Part shown: one piece after another, positions 1 to 5,436 of the stretch
Position numbering within the stretch: the stretch's first letter is position 1
Layout: each line of letters begins with the position of its first letter
Position numbers and translations under genes: made by a program
The notes under the pieces: model-generated
Database searches by the model: none
What the model saw: only the letters and a program-made list of their open reading frames with translations
Told to the model about the DNA's origin: nothing
Assembly (NCBI GenBank): GCA_964505995.1
Contig: CAZDLB010000108.1
Coordinates: forward strand, 1 to 5,436
From: JAJRVH01 sp964505995
GTDB taxonomy: Bacteria; Pseudomonadota; Zetaproteobacteria; Mariprofundales; Mariprofundaceae
DNA length: 5,436 nt
Direction of reading: 5' to 3'

Positions 1-89
1 ATCGCTTGCGTGATGATGCTGCATCCGTAGTCTGACACGGTTGCCGGAAGGTCGTCGCGGCGCGTTGCCGCTGCGGCACGGGGAGGCCA
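1..89 (+). other. rpoS upstream region, possible end of a preceding gene
   Basis: No complete gene is visible here. All three forward frames close early, with stops at 11-13, 28-30 and 33-35, so a preceding gene on the + strand could end at any of these, but too few codons remain to identify it. In many proteobacteria nlpD lies directly upstream of rpoS; nothing here confirms or excludes that. The stretch from 36 to 89 is open in the rpoS frame but holds no ATG, GTG or TTG codon. I see no convincing -35/-10 pair, so rpoS transcription probably starts further upstream, outside the window. Confidence 0.4.
66..86 (+). promoter_or_regulatory. Hairpin and Shine-Dalgarno site of rpoS
   Basis: TGCCG (66-70) and CGGCA (74-78) can form a five-pair stem with a three-base loop. 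Two bases later comes the purine-rich ribosome binding site GGGAGG (81-86). Only three bases (87-89) separate it from the ATG, which is shorter than the usual five to nine. The match to the 16S rRNA tail is strong, so the site still supports the ATG at 90. A second GTTGCCG (40-46) repeats the left arm of the hairpin (64-70) and could compete for the same CGGCA. Regulation through this fold is inference. Confidence 0.45.
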
Positions 90-935
90 ATGAGCAGGTT
101 ACACAGTCTGGATCCGATGACGATGTACATGCGCGAGATCTCGCGCTACGACCTGCTGACCGCGCAGGAAGAGATCGAGCTGGCCCATCGCATCGCAGAG
201 GGGGACGAAGAGGCCAGGCAGCGGATGATCAATGCCAACCTGCGTCTTGTCGTGAAGATCGCCCGCCGCTACATGAACCGCAACATGTCGCTCTCCGATC
301 TGATCGAGGAGGGCAACATGGGGCTGATGCGCGCCGTTGAGAAGTTCGATCCGGCGCATGGCTGCCGCTTTTCGACCTATGCCACCTGGTGGATCCGCCA
401 GTCCGTGGAGCGCGCCATCATGAACCAGGCGCGCACGATCCGGCTGCCCGTGCATGTCGGCAAGGAATTCAACGCCATGCTGCGCAAGGCCAACGAGCTG
501 CGCGCCGATCTCGGACGCGAGCCGACCGAGCAGGAGATCGCCGATGCGCTGGGCGTGGACCGGGAACGCGTGCATACGCTGCTGGGCATCACCGTCAGCA
601 CCGAGAGCGCCGATGAGGTGCTGCACGATGACGGGGATTTCACGCTCTATGATGTGACCGAGGATGAGAAGGCAGCCGAGCCGGGTGAGCAGCTTGAAAG
701 CAGCCGGCGCGATGCGATGCTGGATGCCTGGATGCGGCAGCTCAGCCGCAAGGAGCGCGAGGTGGTGCGGCTGCGCTACGGGCTGGGCACGCATGATGAT
801 CCCTGGACGCTGGAGGCCATCGGCCGGCACATGGGCGTGACGCGCGAGCGCATCCGTCAGATCCAGGTCGGCGCGCTGCAGAAGCTGCGCAAGCTTGTCG
901 AGCAGGAGGATATCAGCCTGGAGGAGTTGCTCTGA
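90..935 (+). CDS. rpoS: RNA polymerase sigma factor RpoS (stationary-phase/general stress sigma)
   Basis: This is a group 2 sigma-70 family protein of 281 residues that directs core RNA polymerase to stationary-phase and stress promoters. Region 1.2 covers about residues 8-40 (DPMTMYMREI). Region 2 covers about 48-120, with NLRLVVKIARRY, DLIEEGNMGLMRAVEKFD and FSTYATWWIRQ, the core-binding and -10 recognition and melting parts. RTIRLPVHV then KEFN at 116-128 is closer to RpoS (RTIRLPIHI) than to RpoD (RTIRIPVHM). Region 3 spans about 124-200. Region 4 (about 212-275) holds the -35 helix-turn-helix with TRERIRQIQ at 251-259. The protein begins at region 1.2 and lacks the roughly 48-residue leader of E. 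coli RpoS (330 residues). An in-frame stop at 33-35, with no start codon between it and position 90, fixes the N-terminus. Lys125 aligns with E. coli Lys173, used in RssB-directed turnover there. Its stop overlaps the apt start. Another group 2 sigma is the main alternative. Confidence 0.9.
   Translation: MSRLHSLDPMTMYMREISRYDLLTAQEEIELAHRIAEGDEEARQRMINANLRLVVKIARRYMNRNMSLSDLIEEGNMGLMRAVEKFDPAHGCRFSTYATWWIRQSVERAIMNQARTIRLPVHVGKEFNAMLRKANELRADLGREPTEQEIADALGVDRERVHTLLGITVSTESADEVLHDDGDFTLYDVTEDEKAAEPGEQLESSRRDAMLDAWMRQLSRKEREVVRLRYGLGTHDDPWTLEAIGRHMGVTRERIRQIQVGALQKLRKLVEQEDISLEELL
920..926 (+). promoter_or_regulatory. Ribosome binding site of apt inside rpoS
   Basis: GGAGGAG lies in the last codons of rpoS, eight bases before the apt ATG at 935. 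It is a near-ideal Shine-Dalgarno sequence and spacing. It supports the ATG that overlaps the rpoS TGA and suggests that apt is translated by its own initiation as well as by coupling. Confidence 0.7.
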
Positions 936-1459
936 TGAATCAGGCCGTACACTGGCGCGAACATATTCGCGACATTCCGGATTTTCCGAAGCCCGGCATC
1001 GTCTTCAAGGACATCACGCCGATGCTGGCCGATGGCGATGCCTTCTGTGCCGCCGTTTCCGAGCTGGCCTGCCATGTGCCCTCGGACGTGGATGCGATCG
1101 TCGGCATCGAATCGCGCGGCTTCATCTTCGGCGCGGCGCTGGCCAACCAGCTGTGCATTGGCCTCGTGCCGGTGCGCAAGCCCGGCAAGCTGCCGGCGGA
1201 TGTCCACAGCATCGAGTATGAGCTGGAATACGGCATGGATCGGCTGGAGATTCACCGCGACGCGCTTTCCAGAGGTCATCGGGTCGTGGTCGTGGATGAT
1301 CTGCTGGCCACGGGCGGCACCGCGGCGGCCACGGTGGAACTGGTGCGCAAGCTCGGTGCCGAGGTCGCGGCCTGTCTGTTCGTCATCGAGCTGGACTTTC
1401 TTCAGGGGCGCCGGAATCTCGGCGATGTGCCGGTGCATGCGCTGGTGCATTACGACTAG
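935..1459 (+). CDS. apt: Adenine phosphoribosyltransferase
   Basis: This cytosolic purine-salvage enzyme converts adenine and PRPP to AMP and pyrophosphate. The 174 residues are a full-length type I phosphoribosyltransferase; E. coli Apt has 183. The N-terminal family signature DFPKPGIVFKDITPML is at 16-31. ESRGFIFG at 59-66 and VPVRKPGKLP at 78-87 are typical Apt segments, and LEYG is at 97-100. The PRPP-binding loop VVVVDDLLATGGTA is at 117-130 with both acidic residues (Asp121, Asp122) present. The start is well supported by GGAGGAG eight bases upstream and overlaps the rpoS stop as TGATG. The two genes are therefore almost certainly co-transcribed. Why a stress sigma factor and adenine salvage share an operon is not evident from sequence. 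The gene ends in TAG nine bases before an assembly gap, so any further operon member is not visible. Confidence 0.96.
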   Translation: MNQAVHWREHIRDIPDFPKPGIVFKDITPMLADGDAFCAAVSELACHVPSDVDAIVGIESRGFIFGAALANQLCIGLVPVRKPGKLPADVHSIEYELEYGMDRLEIHRDALSRGHRVVVVDDLLATGGTAAATVELVRKLGAEVAACLFVIELDFLQGRRNLGDVPVHALVHYD

Positions 1460-1468
1460 GGCCTGTTC

Positions 1469-1568
1469 NNNNNNNNNNNNNNNNNNNNNNNNNNNNNNNN
1501 NNNNNNNNNNNNNNNNNNNNNNNNNNNNNNNNNNNNNNNNNNNNNNNNNNNNNNNNNNNNNNNNNNNN
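1469..1568. other. Assembly gap (100 N)
   Basis: Exactly 100 unknown bases. A round 100 is the usual placeholder for a gap of unknown size between contigs, so the true distance and content between apt and the tRNA gene are not known. A missing gene, terminator or insertion sequence could lie here. Apparent reading frames crossing it are meaningless. Confidence 0.99.
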
Positions 1569-1663
1569 TGTGAATCTGAAAGGGTTTTTCGAGGGTGCGG
1601 AGCCTCGACCGAGTTGCTATGATTCGAGCGTCTTTCGCCCCGGGCTCGTGGGGCGCGGGCGAT
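1569..1663 (+). promoter_or_regulatory. tRNA-Arg leader with extended -10 promoter candidate
   Basis: TATGAT at 1618-1623 matches five of six bases of the sigma-70 -10 consensus and is preceded by TGC (1615-1617), an extended -10 element. No good -35 hexamer lies 16-18 bases upstream, which extended -10 promoters can tolerate. A start near 1630 would give a leader of about 35 bases before the tRNA. That leader contains a six-pair hairpin, CGCCCC (1636-1641) with GGGGCG (1650-1655). A second small inverted repeat, CGAGG (1590-1594) with CCTCG (1603-1607), lies just upstream of the promoter. It is preceded, not followed, by a T run, so it is not a + strand terminator. Promoter assignment is inference. 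Confidence 0.45.
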
Positions 1664-1740
<77 letters not shown>

Positions 1741-1854
1741 GTTTGAGGCCGCCCATGCCGGGCGGCCAGGCCCAGGACGGGCATACAGCCAAGGGTTGCA
1801 GGCCGGTTGCGGATGGCCGCCTTCCTTCGGATACAGCTTTGACATGAGGTAATC
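1741..1854 (+). promoter_or_regulatory. tRNA-gyrA spacer with competing inverted repeats
   Basis: A strong stem, GGCCGCCC (1747-1754) with GGGCGGCC (1760-1767) and a five-base loop, lies seven bases after the tRNA. It has no T tract behind it, so it is not a classic intrinsic terminator; it may be a processing or partial termination signal. GGCCGCC recurs at 1815-1821 and could pair instead with the 1761-1767 arm. A weak promoter candidate for gyrA is TTGCGG (1807-1812), a 17-base spacer, then GATACA (1830-1835). The gyrA ribosome binding site is GAGGT (1846-1850), four bases before the ATG. The promoter call is tentative. Confidence 0.35.
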
Positions 1855-4356
1855 ATGAACGACGAGACACTGAATCCCGCAGTGACGGTGCTGATTGAAG
1901 ACGAGATGAAGCGCTCCTATCTCGATTATGCGATGAGCGTGATCGTCGGCCGTGCGCTGCCCGATGCCCGCGACGGCCTCAAACCCGTGCACCGGCGCAT
2001 TCTCTATGCGATGCAGGAACTCGGATGCACGCATGACAAGCCGTTCAAGAAATCGGCCCGTGTCGTCGGCGACGTGATCGGTAAATATCATCCCCATGGC
2101 GATTCGGCCGTGTACGATGCGCTCGTGCGCATGGCCCAGCCCTGGAGCATGCGCCATGTGCTGGTGGACGGGCAGGGCAATTTCGGCTCCGTGGACGGCG
2201 ATTCCCCGGCGGCCATGCGCTACACCGAGGCGCGCATGAGTCGCCTGGCCTCCGAGCTGCTGGCCGACATCGACAAGGACACCGTCGATTTCATTCCGAA
2301 CTACGACGATTCGCTGAGCGAGCCGAAGGTGCTGCCGGCCCGGTTCCCGAACCTGCTGGTCAATGGTTCGCAGGGCATTGCGGTGGGCATGGCGACGAAC
2401 ATCCCGACGCACAATCTGGGGGAAACGATCAATGCGACGATCGCGCTGATCCGCAATCCGGATGCCGATGACGAGGAGCTGATGCAGATCATGCCCGGGC
2501 CGGACTTCCCGACCGGCGGTTTCATCTATGGGCGCAAGGGCATGCGCGATGCGTTCACGACCGGCCGCGGCTCGGTCACGATGCGCGCCCGTGCCGGCGT
2601 GGAAGTGCATCCGCGAACCAAGCGAGAGTCGCTGATCATCACCGAACTGCCGTATCAGGTGAACAAGGCCAATCTGATCGAGAACATCGCCACGCTGGTG
2701 CGCGAGAAGAAGATCGAGGGCATCGCCGATCTGCGTGACGAGTCTGACCGCGACGGCATGCGCATCGTCATCGAGCTGAAGAAGAACGAGATCGCCGAGG
2801 TCATTCTGAACAACCTCTACAAGCGCACGCAGCTGCAATGCAATTTCAACTGCAATCTGCTGGCGCTGGTGGACGGACAGCCGAAGCTGTGCGGAGTGCG
2901 CGAACTGCTGCTGCATTTCATCGATCACCGTCGTCAGGTGGTCACCCGCCGCTGTCTGTTCGATCTGGCCAAGGCCGAGGCCCGGGCCCATATCCTCGAA
3001 GGCCTGCTGATTGCGCTGGATCACATCGATGAGGTCATCAAGCTGATCCGCGCCAGTCAGACCCCTGCCGAGGCGAAGGAGGGGCTGATGAGCCGCTTCG
3101 GTCTGTCGGAGAAGCAGGCGCAGGCCATTCTCGACATGCGTCTGCATCGCCTGACGGGACTGGAACGCGACAAGATCAAGGCGGAGTATGACGACATTCA
3201 GGCGCTGATCGCACGCCTGAAGGCGATCCTGGCCGACGAGAAGCTGCTGATGGATGTCATTGTCGAGGAGCTGGAGCAGGTGCGCGACCGCTATGCCGAG
3301 CCGAGGCGCAGCGAGATCATGGACGAGACGGCCGAGCTCACGGTCGAGGACCTGATCACCGAAGAGGACATGGTCGTCACGATCTCCAACGAGGGCTACA
3401 TCAAGCGCAATGCCGCCTCGCTGTATCGCGCCCAGCGTCGCGGCGGTAAGGGCAAGACCGCGATGACGACGAAGGACGAGGATTTCGTGGCCCGTCTGAT
3501 GGTGGCCTCCACGCATGACTACCTGCTGTTCTTCTCCGACCGCGGGCGCGTGTTCCGCAAGAAGGTCTATGAGATCCCGCAGGCCGGGCGTGCCGCGCGC
3601 GGCAAGGCGCTGGTGAACCTGCTTCCGGTGGAGAAGGGCGAGAAGATCTCGGCCACGCTGGCGATCCGCGATTTCGACGATGAGCACTACATCGTCATGG
3701 CCACGAAGAACGGCATCATCAAGAAGACCAAACTGTCCGAATACAGGAACATCCGCTCCAGCGGCATTATCGCGATCAAGCTCGATGAGGGCGATGATCT
3801 GATCGGTGTCGTCGTCTCCAACGGCAGCCAGGACATCATGCTTGCCTCCAGCGGCGGCAAGGCGATCCGTTTCTCCGAGACCGATGTTCGTCCGATGGGC
3901 CGCAGCACCCGTGGCGTCACCGGCATGCGCATGCCGGAGGGCTGCAAGGTCATTTCGATGACGCTGGTTTCCGATCGCGCCACATTGCTGGCGGTGTCCG
4001 AGAACGGGTATGGCAAGCGCACGCCGGTGTCCGAGTATCATGTGCAGAAGCGTGGCGGGCAGGGCGTGTTCACGCTGAAGACCGGTGGCCGCAACGGCGA
4101 CATGGTCGCTGCGCTGCTCGTGCTCGACGAGGATCAGGTGATGCTGATGACCGATACCGGCCGGCTCGTGCGCATCCGCATGGATGGCATTTCGGTGATT
4201 GGCCGCAACACCCAGGGTGTGAAGCTCATCGAATGCGGTCCGGACGAGCGCGTGATCGGCGCGGTGCGCGTGGTCGAGCGCCAGGACGACGAGGATGACG
4301 GCGAATCACCGGCGCAGCATGCATCCACGGATTCCGGGGCAGTCGGGCATGATTGA
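1855..4356 (+). CDS. gyrA: DNA gyrase subunit A
   Basis: This subunit cuts and rejoins DNA in the A2B2 gyrase that introduces negative supercoils using ATP bound by GyrB. It has 833 residues (E. coli 875). The N-terminal cleavage domain starts with IEDEMKRSYLDYAMSVI (14-30). The quinolone-pocket segment ARVVGDVIGKYHPHGDSAVYD (68-88) has Ser84 and Asp88, the sensitive-type residues at E. coli positions 83 and 87. Catalytic Tyr123 lies in AAMRYTE. A coiled-coil and tower part follows to about 490. The C-terminal DNA-wrapping domain begins near 500 with the GyrA box QRRGGKG at 527-533, which separates GyrA from ParC. Two features differ from E. coli: the insertion after about residue 410 is absent, and the acidic tail is short (DDEDDGES at 811-818). 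Four cysteines cluster at 329-367. The ATG has GAGGT four bases upstream. The last eight bases overlap serS. Confidence 0.98.
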   Translation: MNDETLNPAVTVLIEDEMKRSYLDYAMSVIVGRALPDARDGLKPVHRRILYAMQELGCTHDKPFKKSARVVGDVIGKYHPHGDSAVYDALVRMAQPWSMRHVLVDGQGNFGSVDGDSPAAMRYTEARMSRLASELLADIDKDTVDFIPNYDDSLSEPKVLPARFPNLLVNGSQGIAVGMATNIPTHNLGETINATIALIRNPDADDEELMQIMPGPDFPTGGFIYGRKGMRDAFTTGRGSVTMRARAGVEVHPRTKRESLIITELPYQVNKANLIENIATLVREKKIEGIADLRDESDRDGMRIVIELKKNEIAEVILNNLYKRTQLQCNFNCNLLALVDGQPKLCGVRELLLHFIDHRRQVVTRRCLFDLAKAEARAHILEGLLIALDHIDEVIKLIRASQTPAEAKEGLMSRFGLSEKQAQAILDMRLHRLTGLERDKIKAEYDDIQALIARLKAILADEKLLMDVIVEELEQVRDRYAEPRRSEIMDETAELTVEDLITEEDMVVTISNEGYIKRNAASLYRAQRRGGKGKTAMTTKDEDFVARLMVASTHDYLLFFSDRGRVFRKKVYEIPQAGRAARGKALVNLLPVEKGEKISATLAIRDFDDEHYIVMATKNGIIKKTKLSEYRNIRSSGIIAIKLDEGDDLIGVVVSNGSQDIMLASSGGKAIRFSETDVRPMGRSTRGVTGMRMPEGCKVISMTLVSDRATLLAVSENGYGKRTPVSEYHVQKRGGQGVFTLKTGGRNGDMVAALLVLDEDQVMLMTDTGRLVRIRMDGISVIGRNTQGVKLIECGPDERVIGAVRVVERQDDEDDGESPAQHASTDSGAVGHD

Positions 4357-5436
4357 TCGTCAGGCGCTGCGTCGTGAATTCGAGGCCATGCAGGCGGCCC
4401 TGGCGCGACGCGGGGCCGAGGTTGTGGCCGAGGGAAGTGCCTGGGCACGGGTGGCCGAGCTGGATGCCAGGCAGCGCAGGCTCAAACAGGAGTCCGAAAG
4501 CCTGCAGGCCGAGCGCAACCGCGTTTCCAAGCTGATCGGCCAGAAGAAGGCCCGGGGCGAGGATGCCTCCGCGGAGATGGCTGCGATGGGCGAGGTCTCG
4601 CGCAGGGTCAAGGAGCTGGAAGCGCGGGCGCGCGAGGCCGAGGCCGAGTTCGAGGCCGCGCTGCTGGAGATCCCGAACCCCGTGCATGAATCCGTCCCGG
4701 ATGGCGCGAGCGAGGAGGATAACGTCGAGCTGCGGCGGTGGGGCGATCCCCGTCAGGACGATGTGCCGCCCCACTGGGAGATCGGTGCGGAGCTGGGCAT
4801 CCTCGATTTCGAGGCCGGGGCGACGCTGGCCGGCAGCCGCTTCACGGTGCTGAGGGGCGCGGCTGCGCGTCTGGAGCGGGCGCTGATGCAGTTCATGCTC
4901 GATCTGCATGCCGATCGCCATGGTTACGACGAGGTCTGGGTTCCGGCGATCGTCAACCGCAGGACGATGACCGGCACGGGGCAGCTGCCGAAGTTCGCCG
5001 AGGATTTGTACAAGCTGGAGGGCGAGGACGCCTATCTCGTGCCGACAGCGGAGGTGCCGGTCACGAACCTGTATCAGGACCAGGTGCTGGATGAGTCGCG
5101 CCTGCCGATCCGTCACTGTGCCTACACGCCATGCTTTCGCCGCGAGGCCGGTTCGGCCGGTCGCGATGTTCGCGGCATGATCCGCCAGCACCAGTTCGAC
5201 AAGGTTGAGCTCGTGCATCTGACCACGCCGGAGCGGGCGCTGAGCGATCTCGAGGAGCTGACTTCGCATGCCGAGGCCGTGCTGCAGGCGCTTCAGCTTC
5301 CCTATCGCGTGGTTGAACTCTGCGCCGGGGATCTCGGGTTTTCGGCGCAGAAGACCTACGATCTTGAGGTCTGGCTGCCGAGCCAGAAGCTATATCGCGA
5401 GATATCCTCCTGCTCCTCCTTCGGCCAGTTCCAGGG
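4349..5436 (+). CDS. serS: Seryl-tRNA synthetase (3' end cut by window edge)
   Basis: This class II aminoacyl-tRNA synthetase charges tRNA-Ser, and tRNA-Sec where present, with serine. An unbroken frame gives 362 residues up to the window edge; E. coli SerRS has 430, so about 70 are missing. Residues 1-110 form the N-terminal helical arm, a charged coiled coil (LKQESESLQAERN at 45-57) that grips the tRNA long variable arm. The catalytic domain includes GTGQLPKFAEDLY (209-221), the serine-site TAEVP (233-237) and class II motif 2 at 262-287 (CFRREAGS, then GRDVRG and HQFDKVE). KTYDLEVW (335-342) and EISSCSSF (351-358) follow. Motif 3 lies beyond the edge. The start ATG is inside gyrA (8-base overlap) and begins MIDRQALRREFE, like MLDPNLLRNEPD in E. 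coli. Upstream GGGG (4336-4339) is only a weak ribosome site, so translation probably depends on ribosomes finishing gyrA. Five AGG arginine codons occur, more than in gyrA. Confidence 0.96.
   Translation, partial: MIDRQALRREFEAMQAALARRGAEVVAEGSAWARVAELDARQRRLKQESESLQAERNRVSKLIGQKKARGEDASAEMAAMGEVSRRVKELEARAREAEAEFEAALLEIPNPVHESVPDGASEEDNVELRRWGDPRQDDVPPHWEIGAELGILDFEAGATLAGSRFTVLRGAAARLERALMQFMLDLHADRHGYDEVWVPAIVNRRTMTGTGQLPKFAEDLYKLEGEDAYLVPTAEVPVTNLYQDQVLDESRLPIRHCAYTPCFRREAGSAGRDVRGMIRQHQFDKVELVHLTTPERALSDLEELTSHAEAVLQALQLPYRVVELCAGDLGFSAQKTYDLEVWLPSQKLYREISSCSSFGQFQ

Noticed and set aside
6..33. rpoS promoter (TTGCGT with TAGTCT)
   Set aside because: The -10 match is only three of six bases and spacing is 16; no better than chance in 89 bases.
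99..830. Minus-strand open frame of 243 codons opposite rpoS
   Set aside because: Antisense shadow of rpoS, with low-complexity composition and no recognisable domain.
1747..1767. Intrinsic terminator after tRNA-Arg
   Set aside because: The stem is strong but is followed by AGGCCCAGG rather than a T run, so a classic intrinsic terminator is not supported.
1839..1844. Perfect TTGACA -35 hexamer just before gyrA
   Set aside because: It lies 10 bases before the ATG, and the -10 position 17 bases on (inside gyrA) has no TATAAT-like sequence, so it cannot make a gyrA mRNA with a start codon.
2056..2118. Quinolone-resistance mutation in gyrA
   Set aside because: The key positions are the common sensitive residues, Ser84 and Asp88.
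4226..5269. Minus-strand open frame of 347 codons opposite serS and the end of gyrA
   Set aside because: It covers conserved catalytic sequence of serS on the + strand and looks like an antisense shadow.

Overview
The window is a GC-rich bacterial chromosome fragment, probably from a proteobacterium in the broad sense. It carries an RpoS-type sigma factor, which is typical of the gamma, beta, zeta and some former delta lineages. Its GyrA lacks the roughly 40-residue insertion seen in the E. coli and Pseudomonas enzymes, so a textbook gammaproteobacterium is unlikely. I cannot name the genus. A run of exactly 100 N shows a draft or metagenome scaffold. All recognised genes are on the + strand.

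Layout. Positions 1-89 are a leader with no complete gene. It holds a small hairpin and a strong, closely spaced Shine-Dalgarno sequence. Next are rpoS (90-935) and apt (935-1459), which overlap by one base (TGATG) and look like one translationally coupled unit. Nine bases after the apt stop the sequence becomes N (1469-1568), so the link to the second half is only a scaffold join. After the gap come a short leader with an extended -10 promoter candidate, a tRNA-Arg(CCU) gene with encoded CCA (1664-1740), a 114-base spacer with competing inverted repeats, gyrA (1855-4356), and serS, which starts inside the end of gyrA (8-base overlap) and runs off the window at residue 362 of about 430.

Function. 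These are core genes for stationary-phase or stress transcription (RpoS), adenine salvage (Apt), decoding of AGG codons (tRNA-Arg), DNA supercoiling (gyrase A subunit) and serine charging (SerRS). I see no mobile element, CRISPR array, toxin-antitoxin pair or phage gene, and nothing that supports a new biological system. The points of interest are gene order (rpoS-apt, gyrA-serS), residue-level oddities in RpoS and GyrA, and RNA folding potential in two leaders. The long open frames on the minus strand are GC-driven shadows of the real genes.
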